A DNA stretch of 12,557 nucleotides from NCBI GenBank assembly GCA_009782085.1, contig WQUN01000109.1:1-12557 (forward strand), written 5' to 3'. A program made the position numbers and the translations under genes. Under the pieces are notes generated by a model. That model had not been told where the DNA came from, did not search any database, and worked only from the letters and a program-made list of their open reading frames with translations. Below are positions 1 to 7,751 of the stretch, piece by piece; positions within the stretch are counted from its first letter, which is position 1; each line of letters opens with the position of its first letter. This DNA is from Bacillota bacterium (GTDB lineage Bacteria > Bacillota > Clostridia > Lachnospirales > WQUN01).

Positions 1-588
1 GTCCGCGCTTTGTCCGGCGCGATCCTCCCGGACGGCGCGGACTATACTTTCTGGGGCCCCGGCGTGTCCCAGGGGCATTCCGAGGCCATCCGCCACGTGA
101 AGGGCGTCAAATACGCCGTGCAGTACACCTTACCCGTCGAAAAAGCCGTCGCCGAGGTCAAAAGCGGTTCCCGCCCCGCGCTCTCCGCCGGGCAGAAGCA
201 CACGCGTGAGTGCTTCGTGACGCCCATGGAAGGCGCCGACCTCGCCGGGATCGAGGCCGAAATCAGGAACATGCCGAACTATTTCGCCGGCTACGACACC
301 TCCGTCCGCTTCATCTCCGAGGAGGAATTCCTGAAAAACCACGCCGCTATGCCCCACGGCGGATCCGTGATCCGCAGCGGGAACACGGGCGCCAACAGAC
401 ACACGATCGAATTCTCCCTGAAACTCGACAGCAACCCGGAGTTCACCGGCGCAGTGCTCGTCGCCTACGCCCGCGCCGCCGCGAGAATGGCGCGGGAAGG
501 GAGTTTCGGGGCGAAGACGGCGCTGGACGTGCCGGTCTCGTATCTGTCGCCCAAGGACGGGGAAGCGCTGAGGAGGGAACTTGTGTGA
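1..588 (+). CDS. ddh: meso-diaminopimelate D-dehydrogenase, 3' part (5' end outside window)
   Basis: This enzyme makes meso-diaminopimelate directly from tetrahydrodipicolinate, ammonia and NADPH, giving the single-step branch of lysine and peptidoglycan precursor synthesis in the cytoplasm. The frame is open from base 1 and ends in TGA at 586-588, so 195 residues are visible. Family members are about 325 residues, so roughly the N-terminal 130, including the nucleotide-binding Rossmann part, lie outside. Recognisable family signatures are TFWGPGVSQGHSEAIR near the start of the fragment, the block HTRECFVTP with its substrate-contacting Arg, and the C-terminal segment NTGANRHTIEFSLKLDSNPEF with its conserved His region. 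The in-frame TTG at base 10 is internal to the conserved fold and is not a start. The gap to the next gene is 26 bases with no visible terminator, so cotranscription with the glycosidase genes is possible. Family identity is confident. Confidence 0.93.
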   Translation, partial: VRALSGAILPDGADYTFWGPGVSQGHSEAIRHVKGVKYAVQYTLPVEKAVAEVKSGSRPALSAGQKHTRECFVTPMEGADLAGIEAEIRNMPNYFAGYDTSVRFISEEEFLKNHAAMPHGGSVIRSGNTGANRHTIEFSLKLDSNPEFTGAVLVAYARAAARMAREGSFGAKTALDVPVSYLSPKDGEALRRELV

Positions 589-614
589 ACGAATAATAAC
601 CCAGGAGGATGCGC

Positions 615-1538
615 ATGTACAAGCAACCGTTAGCCAGACACCCGCAAAACCCCATCTTAACGCCGGACAAAATGCCGTTCCGCTGCTACACCGTCATGAA
701 TTCCGGGGCGATCATGTTCAACGGCAACGTCCTTTTGCTGCTCCGCGTGGAGTATTGCGACCGCACCACCCACTTTCACACCGCCGTCAGCTCCGACGGA
801 GTGAACTTCACCGTCAGCGAGGCCGAGATCGACTACCCGCTCTCCGAAACCGAGCGGAACTGCGGCGCGGCGCACCGCTTCGACATGCGCGCGACGCCTA
901 TGGACGGGACCTTCTACATCACCCACGCGGCGTGGCTGCCGGGGACTTTGGGCTGCTGCGTCGGCATGGCCACGACCGACGATTTTGTTCATTTTAAGCC
1001 GCTCCCGTATCTGTCGGAGCCGTCGAACCGCAACTGCGTGCTGTTCCCGGAGAAGATAAACGGCCTCTACGCCCGCATAGACAGGCCCCAGGACGTGGAC
1101 GGCAAGGGCGGGATGTGGGTCAGCTACTCGCCGGACCTGATGTTTTGGGGCAAAAGTATGCCGATCCTTTTGCCCTCCACGCCCTGGTATCAGAACAAAT
1201 GCGGCGCGGCGGGGATACCGATCAAAACGGACGAGGGCTGGCTCCAAATCTACCACGCCACGGCGAACACGTGCAGCTCCGAAAACTACTACCTCGGCGC
1301 GATGCTGCTGGATCTGAACGAGCCCAATAAGATAATCCGCGCTCCGAGGGAGTTCATCCTCGCCGCCGAGAAGGACTACGAGTGCGTGGGCCAGACGCCG
1401 AACGTGGTGTTCTCGAACGGCCATGTCGTATTGCCGGACGGGACGCTCAACGTCTATTACGGCGGCGCGGACACGAGGATGTGCCTGGCGCAGACGACGG
1501 TCAAAGACCTGGTGGACTACTGCAAATACAACCGATAG
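615..1538 (+). CDS. GH130-family beta-mannoside phosphorylase/hydrolase
   Basis: GH130 enzymes cleave beta-1,4-linked mannosides, usually by phosphorolysis that releases alpha-mannose-1-phosphate inside the cell. The 307-residue product begins like the family, with the RHPQNPIL segment at residues 9-16. It carries the HRFDMR block (residues 87-92), whose D90 fits the family's catalytic Asp in the usual (E)DPR motif. NCVLFPEKI follows at 140-148, then DRP at 156-158, KCGAAGIPIK at 195-204, GWLQIYH at 208-214 and YYGGADTRM at 281-289. R157, K195 and H214 lie where phosphate-binding residues occur in the phosphorylases, so phosphorolysis is favoured by inference. Subfamily and exact substrate (mannosylglucose, mannobiose or Man-GlcNAc) cannot be assigned. 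An ATG at 609 directly abuts AGGAGG (603-608); the ATG at 615 has a proper 6-base spacer and is preferred. There is no signal peptide, so it is cytoplasmic. GH29 follows after 10 bases. Confidence 0.88.
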   Translation: MYKQPLARHPQNPILTPDKMPFRCYTVMNSGAIMFNGNVLLLLRVEYCDRTTHFHTAVSSDGVNFTVSEAEIDYPLSETERNCGAAHRFDMRATPMDGTFYITHAAWLPGTLGCCVGMATTDDFVHFKPLPYLSEPSNRNCVLFPEKINGLYARIDRPQDVDGKGGMWVSYSPDLMFWGKSMPILLPSTPWYQNKCGAAGIPIKTDEGWLQIYHATANTCSSENYYLGAMLLDLNEPNKIIRAPREFILAAEKDYECVGQTPNVVFSNGHVVLPDGTLNVYYGGADTRMCLAQTTVKDLVDYCKYNR

Positions 1539-1548
1539 GGAGGACTGT

Positions 1549-2835
1549 ATGCCTAAGAAAACGGACTGGTTCGAACACGACCGCTTTGGGATGTTCATCC
1601 ACTGGGGAATCTACGCCATACCCGCCAGGGGCGAGTGGGTCAAGAGCAACGAGCGGATCACGGACGAGGCCTATCAGAAGTATTTCGACGAGTTCGACCC
1701 GGAGGACTACGACCCCCGCGCCTGGGCGAAGGCCGCCAAAAACGCCGGCATGAAATACGCCGTCATGACGGCTAAGCACCACGACGGCTTCTGCCTGTTC
1801 GACTCGAAGCTGACGGACTATAAGTCCACGAACACGAAGTGCGGCCGCGACCTCATAAGGGAGTATCTGGAGGCGTTCCGCGCGGAGGGCCTGAAGGTCG
1901 GGCTTTACTACAGCCTGCTGGACTGGCGCCACCCGGACTATCCCCACTACGGCGACAGGATACACCCGATGCGCGACAACGAGGCGTTCAAGGGCGTTGC
2001 GCATAATTTCGACAACTATCTCAAATACATGCACGGGCAGGTCGAGGAGCTCTGCGCGAACTACGGCAAAATCGACCTGTTCTGGTTCGACTTCTCGTAC
2101 GACTCGCTCTCCGGCGAGGCATGGAAGGCGACGGAGCTGGTGCGCATGATCCGCGGGTATCAGCCCGGCGTCCTGATAGACAACCGCCTCGAGGCCAGCG
2201 GCGAGGGCGATGGCTCTTTGGTCACCGACAGCCCGAACGAATACTCCGGCGATTTCGTCAGCCCCGAGCAGGTCATACCCCTGGACGGCGTGCGCGACGC
2301 GGCCGGGAACCCCGTCCCGTGGGAGGCCTGCGTCACCATGAACAACGGCTGGGGCTTTACCTTGCTGGACAAAAACTTCAAGCCCGCCCCGATGCTGATA
2401 AAAAAGCTAGTGGAGTGCGTGTCCAAGGGCGGGAACCTGCTGCTGAACGTCGGGCCCGACGCAAAGGGCCGGATCCCGGAGGAATCCCTGGAGATCCTGG
2501 CGGAGATCGGGAAATGGATGAGGCAAAACCGCAAGTCGATATACGGCTGCGGCTACGCGGGCCTCGGCAAGCCGGAATACGGCCGGATCACGAAAAACGC
2601 CGCCACGAACACGCTGTACTATCACGTCATGGAAAACCAGGTCGGCGGCATACCGCTGCACGGGGTGAAAAAAGAGCGGATAAAGAAGATGCGGATGCTC
2701 TCGTCCGGCGCGGAGCTGGATTTTTCCAGGTTTTGGGCGCTGTATAAGTATCCGGACATAGCCTTCGTCTCGTTCGGGGACTCGGCCTTGCTCCCCGACC
2801 CCGTGGACACCGTGATCGAGGTGGAGCTGGCGTAG
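1549..2835 (+). CDS. GH29 alpha-L-fucosidase, cytoplasmic
   Basis: Retaining exo-alpha-L-fucosidase that removes terminal fucose from oligosaccharides. The 428-residue protein shows GH29 signatures in order: FGMFIHWGIY at residues 13-22, the KHHDGFCLFDS block at 76-86 with the sugar-binding His pair H77/H78, and FWFD at 178-181, where D181 is the expected nucleophile. WEACVTMNNGWGF lies at 258-270 and SKGGNLLLNVGPD at 292-304. The acid/base residue is poorly conserved in the family and is not assigned; E259 is only a candidate. The short C-terminal region is beta-rich, and no carbohydrate-binding module or signal peptide is visible, so it should act on imported glycans. The open frame extends back to 1423, but that part lies inside the GH130 gene. 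The ATG at 1549 follows GGGAGG at 1538-1543 and gives the canonical N-terminus. It is probably cotranscribed with GH130, since the spacer is 10 bases. A palindromic repeat and terminator follow. Confidence 0.93.
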   Translation: MPKKTDWFEHDRFGMFIHWGIYAIPARGEWVKSNERITDEAYQKYFDEFDPEDYDPRAWAKAAKNAGMKYAVMTAKHHDGFCLFDSKLTDYKSTNTKCGRDLIREYLEAFRAEGLKVGLYYSLLDWRHPDYPHYGDRIHPMRDNEAFKGVAHNFDNYLKYMHGQVEELCANYGKIDLFWFDFSYDSLSGEAWKATELVRMIRGYQPGVLIDNRLEASGEGDGSLVTDSPNEYSGDFVSPEQVIPLDGVRDAAGNPVPWEACVTMNNGWGFTLLDKNFKPAPMLIKKLVECVSKGGNLLLNVGPDAKGRIPEESLEILAEIGKWMRQNRKSIYGCGYAGLGKPEYGRITKNAATNTLYYHVMENQVGGIPLHGVKKERIKKMRMLSSGAELDFSRFWALYKYPDIAFVSFGDSALLPDPVDTVIEVELA

Positions 2836-2860
2836 AGGGCGTCCGAATATCAGCAAGACA

Positions 2861-2922
2861 GTAGGGCGGGGGCTTGCCCCCGCCGGGGTTTTATGGCGGC
2901 GGGAGCAGAGTCCCCGCCCTAC
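2861..2922. repeat. 62-bp GC-rich palindromic intergenic element with 11-bp terminal inverted repeats
   Basis: The ends are perfect inverted copies: GTAGGGCGGGG at 2861-2871 and CCCCGCCCTAC at 2912-2922. Inside the left half is another hairpin, GGCGGGGG (2865-2872), loop CTTG, CCCCCGCC (2877-2884). The element can therefore fold either locally or end to end. It begins 25 bases after the fucosidase stop and ahead of a separate, proper terminator. The architecture resembles REP- or MITE-like non-coding repeats of Clostridia. Only one copy lies in this window, so dispersal cannot be shown here. A TA dinucleotide sits just inside each end, but no other target duplication is evident. Confidence 0.65.
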
Positions 2923-2956
2923 CAATGACCGTTGAAAAAATATTTTCAGCATCCGT

Positions 2957-2995
2957 CACGGCTGTCCGTAAATTTGCGGACGGCCGTGATTTTTT
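2957..2995 (+). terminator. intrinsic terminator after the glycosidase genes
   Basis: The left arm (CACGGC, then T, then GTCCG) begins at 2957 and pairs with CGGAC, G, GCCGTG ending at 2988. This gives about 12 base pairs including one T-G wobble, closed by an AT-rich 8-base loop. A run of six T follows at 2990-2995. It is a textbook Rho-independent terminator reading rightward and insulates topA from the upstream genes. The A-tract on the left is weaker, so action in both directions is less likely. Confidence 0.88.
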
Positions 2996-2996
2996 A

Positions 2997-3024
2997 TTGA
3001 CAACTGAAATAAACATGGTATCCT
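2997..3024 (+). promoter_or_regulatory. sigma-A-like promoter of topA
   Basis: A perfect -35 hexamer TTGACA lies at 2997-3002. After a 16-base spacer comes TATCCT at 3019-3024, which matches four of six -10 consensus positions. It starts at the tail of the preceding terminator T-tract. Initiation near 3031 would give an AT-rich leader of about 70 bases before the topA ATG at 3100. The ribosome binding site GGAGGT is at 3090-3095. Confidence 0.7.
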
Positions 3025-3099
3025 GAAAAAACGTTCAGGCATATTATTTTTAGATGAAGGAATATATAAAGAAGAAAACACACATCCCCGGAGGTAATC

Positions 3100-5190
3100 A
3101 TGCCCAAGAAACCGAACCTGGTCATAGTGGAGTCCCCTTCCAAGGCCAAGACCCTGAAAAAATTCCTGGGAAGCGGCTATAAAATAGAGGCGTCCGTCGG
3201 CCACGTGCGCGACCTGCCCAAGAGCGAGCTGGGTATCGACGTGGAGCGCGACTTCGAGCCGAAGTATATCACGATCCGCGGCAAGGGCGAGGTCCTCGCG
3301 AAACTGCGCAAGGAGTCGAAGAACGCCGGAAAGGTCTACCTGGCCACCGACCCCGACCGCGAGGGCGAGGCCATCAGCTGGCACCTGATGCACGCGCTGA
3401 AGCTCGACCCCTCCAAGGCGTCGCGCATAACGTTCAACGAGATCACCAAAAACGCCGTGACCCGCTCGCTCAAAGAGGCGCGGGGCATCGACATGGACCT
3501 GGTGGACGCCCAGCAGGCCCGGCGCGAGCTGGACCGCATAGTCGGCTACACCTTGAGCCCCCTGCTCTGGAAAAAGGTCCGCCGCCGCCTCAGCGCGGGC
3601 CGCGTGCAGTCCGTGGCTGTGCGCATGATCTGCGACAGGGAGGAGGAGATAGAAAACTTCGTCCCGGAGGAATACTGGTCGCTGGACGCGGTTCTGACGG
3701 CCGGGAAGGACAGGCTGAAAGTCTCCTACGCCGCCGCGGACAACGGGAAGTTCGAGCTCAAGACCCGCGAAGACGCGGACAGGGTGCTTTCCGACATAAA
3801 GGGCGAAAAATTCACGGTCGCCGACATAAAGACCGGCGTGCGGGTGCGGAAGCCGTCCGCCCCGTTCACGACCAGCACCATGCAGCAGGAGGCGTCGAAA
3901 GTGCTGGGCTTTCCGACGGCCAAGACGATGGCCCTGGCCCAGCAGCTCTACGAGGGCGTGGACACCAAGGACGGCGCGGTCGGCCTGGTGACCTACATCA
4001 GGACGGACAGCGCCCGCGTCTCCGACGAGGCCTACAACGAGGCGAAAAAATACATCGAAACCAATCTCGGAGCGGAATTCCTGAGCCCGGAGCGGCCCGT
4101 CTACAAGTCCCGGGGCAAGGTGCAGGACGCCCACGAGGCTATCAGGCCGTCCTACATCGGCCTCACGCCGGATTCCCTCAAGGACTCGCTCCCCAGGGAT
4201 CTGCACAGGCTCTACAGGCTGATCTGGGAGCGCTTCATGGCGAGCCAGATGGCCCCCGCGTCCTACGACACCGTGTCCGTGAGGGCGGCGGCCGGGGACG
4301 GGGAGCGGAAAAAGGTTTTCAGGGCGAGCGGCTCCATACTGAACTTTAAGGGCTTTCTGCTGATCTACGACAAGGGCGAGGACGACGAGGCGGAAGCCGG
4401 CGTCAGCGTACCGAAGCTCGAGGTCGGCCAGGTGTTAAGGCCGGAGGAGTTTTTGCCGGAGCAGCATTTCACGGCGCCGCCCCCGCGCTACAGCGAATCC
4501 CAGCTGGTCAGGACAATGGAGGAGCTGGGCATCGGCCGGCCCAGCACTTACGCCTCCACGATCTCCACTATCGTCGCCAGGCGCTACGTGGTCAAGGAGA
4601 ACAAGCTGTTCTACCCCACGGAGCTGGGTCAGCTCATCAACGACATCATGAAGACTTATTTCGACGACATAGTGGACATAGAATTCACCGCCAAGATGGA
4701 GGAGGACCTGGACCGCGTCGAGGACGGCGAGATAGGCTGGAAAGACGTCCTGCGCGGGTTTTACGGCGGTTTCAGCGAGAAGCTCAAAGCCGCGGAGGAG
4801 GCCATCGGCAAGATAGAGGTCGAGGATGAGGTCACCGACGTGATATGCGAAAAGTGCGGCCGGAACATGGTCATAAAGTACGGGCGTTTCGGGAAGTTCC
4901 TGGGCTGCCCGGGCTTCCCGGAGTGCCGGAACATCAAGCCGTTCCTGGAGGAGGCCGGGGCGGACTGCCCGCTCTGCGGGGCGAAGGTCATGGTGAAAAA
5001 GACGAAGAAGGGCAGGACGTACTACGGCTGCGAAAAGAACCCGGAGTGCCCGTTCATGTCCTGGAACAGGCCGACCGGCGAGGCGTGCCCGGAGTGCGGG
5101 GCCTATATGGCGGCAAAGGGGAAAAAGGCGGTTTGCTCGAATCCGGAGTGCGGGTTCAGGAAGGAGATGGAGGGGGAGGAAAATGAATGA
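3100..5190 (+). CDS. topA: DNA topoisomerase I (type IA)
   Basis: Relaxes negative supercoils by cutting and rejoining one DNA strand through a phosphotyrosine link. The 696 residues match the usual Gram-positive length. The TOPRIM domain opens with LVIVESPSKAKTLKKFLG (residues 7-24, E11 catalytic) and contains ATDPDREGE (82-90) with the acidic D84/D86/E88 group. LSAGRVQSVAVR (164-175) is a conserved core block. The active-site tyrosine is Y299 in GLVTYIRTDSARVSDEA. Three C-terminal four-cysteine zinc ribbons start at C583 (CEKCG...CPGFPEC), then CPLCG...CEKNPEC, then CPECG...CSNPEC, ending near residue 690. The ATG at 3100 is well placed behind GGAGGT. Its own promoter and the upstream terminator make it the first gene of its unit; the next gene overlaps its stop. 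No defect is seen. Confidence 0.98.
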   Translation: MPKKPNLVIVESPSKAKTLKKFLGSGYKIEASVGHVRDLPKSELGIDVERDFEPKYITIRGKGEVLAKLRKESKNAGKVYLATDPDREGEAISWHLMHALKLDPSKASRITFNEITKNAVTRSLKEARGIDMDLVDAQQARRELDRIVGYTLSPLLWKKVRRRLSAGRVQSVAVRMICDREEEIENFVPEEYWSLDAVLTAGKDRLKVSYAAADNGKFELKTREDADRVLSDIKGEKFTVADIKTGVRVRKPSAPFTTSTMQQEASKVLGFPTAKTMALAQQLYEGVDTKDGAVGLVTYIRTDSARVSDEAYNEAKKYIETNLGAEFLSPERPVYKSRGKVQDAHEAIRPSYIGLTPDSLKDSLPRDLHRLYRLIWERFMASQMAPASYDTVSVRAAAGDGERKKVFRASGSILNFKGFLLIYDKGEDDEAEAGVSVPKLEVGQVLRPEEFLPEQHFTAPPPRYSESQLVRTMEELGIGRPSTYASTISTIVARRYVVKENKLFYPTELGQLINDIMKTYFDDIVDIEFTAKMEEDLDRVEDGEIGWKDVLRGFYGGFSEKLKAAEEAIGKIEVEDEVTDVICEKCGRNMVIKYGRFGKFLGCPGFPECRNIKPFLEEAGADCPLCGAKVMVKKTKKGRTYYGCEKNPECPFMSWNRPTGEACPECGAYMAAKGKKAVCSNPECGFRKEMEGEENE

Positions 5191-6293
5191 CCCGCCTGAT
5201 CATGCTGGAGGGCCTGCCCGGAACGGGCAAGACCACAAATTCCGCTTTCCTGCAAATACAGCTTGAACGCAACGGTTACGGCGCGGATTGGATACACGAG
5301 GTTTCCCGCCCGCAGCCACTGCTATTTTTCGGCGAAGCCTGCCTTACCGACGGCGAATACGAGGCTTTTTCGCGGACATACCCGGAAGCCGCGCGCGTTT
5401 TCGGCCGCATCGCGGTTTTCCTGAAAAACAGGGTATGGATAGATTTGCCGGAGGCGGAGTGGAATTATCTCGGCCTAATCGGCGAAGACGCTTTCCGGGC
5501 CCTAAAAGAATTTGACGCGTGGACTGTCCCTTTGGTAAAATACAAAACGCTCGCCCTGGAAAGATGGGCTTACTTCACGGAAAAGGCTTTGAGAGACGCG
5601 GACACGATATATATCCTGGACAGCGCCGTTTTTCAGGCTCAGATATTTTGGTTTCTGTTGAACAACGAGCCGTATGAGGATTTGGAACGCTTCGTCGGTC
5701 AGCTCCTTGATATCGTCCGGCCGCTTAACCCCTGCCTGATCTATTTTTACAGAGACGATCCGGAGGCCACTGTCGGCTTCCTTGAAAAAACCCGAGGAAT
5801 TCAGTGTTTGCAGGACATTTGGGAGCGGGACAAGTCGAAGCCGTATTATCGGGACAAGCCCGCCGGGGCCGAGGGGTTCAGGCGCTTTCTGCGGGATTAT
5901 GCCGCGGCGGCAAAGAAGCTGTTTGAATCGGCGGGATGCGGGAAACTCGCCGTCGAGATTTCGGAGGGGGATTGGCCGCGCTACGAGGACGGCTTGCTGT
6001 CTTTCTTAGGAATCGGGCGCAAGCCGGGCCCGGAATCCGTTCCGCAAAGCGGCGTTTACAGGAACGAGGCGCTGGATTGCGCGATTACGGTGGACGGCCT
6101 GACGATCACCGACCCCGAGGGAACCGTCAGGAGGCTGACGCCAAAATCCGGTAACGAATATTACACCGAATGCCTGCCGGCAGTCCTTCGCTTTGAGGAA
6201 CCGGGGCGCATCGTTGTCTCCGGGCGGCAGATATGCGCGCGCTGGACGACGGCGGGAACGGTTTACGAAAAATGCGGGGTTGACCGTTCCTGA
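5187..6293 (+). CDS. P-loop kinase-like protein with a beta-rich C-terminal domain
   Basis: Function is not known. The 368-residue protein opens with a hydrophobic strand and a clear Walker A motif, GLPGTGKTT (residues 9-17), in the style of nucleotide or small-molecule kinases. A Walker B-like or DxD-type strand YILDSAVF lies at 142-149. Strand LIYFYRDDPEATV at 184-196 recalls the late core strand of thymidylate-kinase-like folds. Residues about 1-275 form the NTPase part. Residues about 287-362 look like a separate small beta domain: it begins SGVYRN, alternates strands and turns, and ends RWTTAGTVYEKC. This resembles the C-terminal domains of some beta-lactamase-like proteins, a weak pattern match only. 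The start ATG overlaps the topA stop (ATGA, 5187-5190) behind GGGGGAGG, so translation is probably coupled. Codon use is visibly more A/T-rich than in topA, hinting at separate ancestry. Confidence 0.78.
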   Translation: MTRLIMLEGLPGTGKTTNSAFLQIQLERNGYGADWIHEVSRPQPLLFFGEACLTDGEYEAFSRTYPEAARVFGRIAVFLKNRVWIDLPEAEWNYLGLIGEDAFRALKEFDAWTVPLVKYKTLALERWAYFTEKALRDADTIYILDSAVFQAQIFWFLLNNEPYEDLERFVGQLLDIVRPLNPCLIYFYRDDPEATVGFLEKTRGIQCLQDIWERDKSKPYYRDKPAGAEGFRRFLRDYAAAAKKLFESAGCGKLAVEISEGDWPRYEDGLLSFLGIGRKPGPESVPQSGVYRNEALDCAITVDGLTITDPEGTVRRLTPKSGNEYYTECLPAVLRFEEPGRIVVSGRQICARWTTAGTVYEKCGVDRS

Positions 6294-6346
6294 TATACCA
6301 CAATCATGTAGGGAACGATCTTAACCGTTCCGGACATATCACAATC
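6280..6346. repeat. imperfect 26-bp tandem repeat before uxaC
   Basis: Two 26-base copies lie at 6280-6305 and 6321-6346, starts 41 bases apart, identical at 22 of 26 positions. The shared core is ACCGTTCC followed by GA, then ATA and CACAATC. The first copy contains the last codons and stop of the kinase-like gene; the second ends four bases before the uxaC ribosome binding site. Between them GGAACG (6312-6317) can pair with CGTTCC (6326-6331). They may be a local duplication or paired operator sites for uxaC; the sequence does not decide. Confidence 0.6.
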
Positions 6347-6362
6347 GACAGGAGGCGTTCCC

Positions 6363-7751
6363 ATGTTTCCAAACGACAACTTTCTTCTTCAAACCCCGGC
6401 AGCCAGGCAAATTTATGAATCGGTGAAAAACCTCCCCCTCATCGACTACCACTGCCACCTCGACCCGCGCGAGATCGCCGAAAACAAGCGCTTCCGCGAC
6501 ATGACCGAGATGTGGCTGGGCGGGGATCACTACAAATGGCGGCTGATGCGGGCGAACGGCGTCCCGGAGGAGTACATAACCGGCGGCGCGGAGCCGTACG
6601 AAAAATTCGCCAGGTGGTGCGAGACGCTCGGGGACTGCGTCGGAAGCCCTCTCTACCACTGGACGCACCTGGAGCTGCGCCGGTATTTCGGCTGGGACAA
6701 GCTGCTCTCGAAGGAGACGGCCGAAGAGGCCTGGGATTTCTGCAACGGCGTCCTTGCTCAGGCGGACTTCTCCGTCTGGGGGATACTCCGGAAATTCCAC
6801 GTCGAGACGCTCTGCACGACCGACGACCCGTCGGACGACCTGCGCTGGCACGCGCAGATCAGGGCCTCCGGGCTGCCCTGCTCCGTGCTCCCCGCCTTCC
6901 GGCCGCCAAACGACCTCGGCGCGGACGCGCCCGGGTTCGCGGCATACGCGGGGAAACTGGCCTCGCTGACCGGCGTGAAAATCGCCGGGTTTTCGGACTT
7001 GCGCAAGGCGCTGGCCGCCAGGATCGGCTTTTTCCACGAAAATGGCTGCCGCCTGGCGGACTGTTCCCTCGAAGGTTACGCCTACGCGGAATCGACGCCG
7101 GCGGAGCTGGACGAGATCGTCGGCGGAGCGCTTTTGGGCCGGCCCGCCGACCGGCTCGGGGCCCGCAAATTCATGACCGCCCTGCTGCTGGCCCTCTCCG
7201 CGGAATACTCCGGGCGCGGCTGGGTCTCGCAGCTGCGTTTCGGCTCGCTTCGCAACGTCAATTCCCGCATGACGCGCCTCCAGGGGCCTGCCGCCGGGTA
7301 CGACTCCATCAGCGACGAGCCGTTCGCACTCCATCTGGCTAATCTGCTGAACGCCATGGAGGAGCGCGAAAGCCTGCCCAAGACCATCATGTACACCTTG
7401 GATCCTTCGGCCAACGGGGCCGTGGCGTCGATGACCGGGAATTTCCAGGGAGGCGGGGTAAAAGGAAAGATGCAGTTCGGAAGCGCGTGGTGGTTCAACG
7501 ACACCAAGGCGGGGATGCGCGCGCATATGACGGCCTTGGCTGACATGGGGCTGCTGGCGCGGTTCGTGGGGATGACGACGGATTCCCGGAGCTTCCTGTC
7601 CTACACGCGGCACGAGTATTTCCGGCGGGTGCTGGCGGGACTTATGGGCGAATGGGTTGAAAACGGCGAGTTCCCGGCGGACATGGCGAAGCTGGCGAAG
7701 ATCGCCGGGGACATTTCCTATTTCAACGCCAGGGAATATTTCGGGTTTTGA
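6363..7751 (+). CDS. uxaC: glucuronate (uronate) isomerase
   Basis: Converts D-glucuronate to D-fructuronate and D-galacturonate to D-tagaturonate, the first cytoplasmic step of hexuronate catabolism. The 462 residues agree with the family length. Signatures are LIDYHCHLDP (residues 26-35, metal-site H30 and H32), GGDHYKWRLMRANGV (53-67), YHWTHLELRRYFG (98-110), TTDDPSDDLRWH and, near the end, GNFQGGGVKGKMQFGSAWWF and MTTDSRSFLSYTRHEYFRR. One oddity: the family block WVxQ(Y/L)HIGALRNNN reads WVSQLRFGSLRNVN (from residue 287), so the usual His is Arg at residue 292. The ATG at 6363 follows AGGAGG at 6350-6355 with a 7-base spacer. No other uronate genes (uxaA, uxaB, uxuA, kdgK) or uronate transporter are in the window, so the pathway must be completed elsewhere. 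Confidence 0.95.
   Translation: MFPNDNFLLQTPAARQIYESVKNLPLIDYHCHLDPREIAENKRFRDMTEMWLGGDHYKWRLMRANGVPEEYITGGAEPYEKFARWCETLGDCVGSPLYHWTHLELRRYFGWDKLLSKETAEEAWDFCNGVLAQADFSVWGILRKFHVETLCTTDDPSDDLRWHAQIRASGLPCSVLPAFRPPNDLGADAPGFAAYAGKLASLTGVKIAGFSDLRKALAARIGFFHENGCRLADCSLEGYAYAESTPAELDEIVGGALLGRPADRLGARKFMTALLLALSAEYSGRGWVSQLRFGSLRNVNSRMTRLQGPAAGYDSISDEPFALHLANLLNAMEERESLPKTIMYTLDPSANGAVASMTGNFQGGGVKGKMQFGSAWWFNDTKAGMRAHMTALADMGLLARFVGMTTDSRSFLSYTRHEYFRRVLAGLMGEWVENGEFPADMAKLAKIAGDISYFNAREYFGF

Noticed and set aside
1423..1548. Upstream extension of the GH29 frame into the GH130 gene
   Set aside because: The added residues are GH130 sequence read in another frame. The ATG at 1549 has a good ribosome binding site and the canonical N-terminus.
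657..1598. A 313-codon minus-strand frame opposite the GH130 gene
   Set aside because: Antisense shadow with low-complexity Arg/Val/His-rich translation; no ribosome binding site at its start.
2956..4206. A 416-codon minus-strand frame opposite topA
   Set aside because: Antisense shadow of a certain gene; it also runs through the topA promoter and terminator region and has no family signature.
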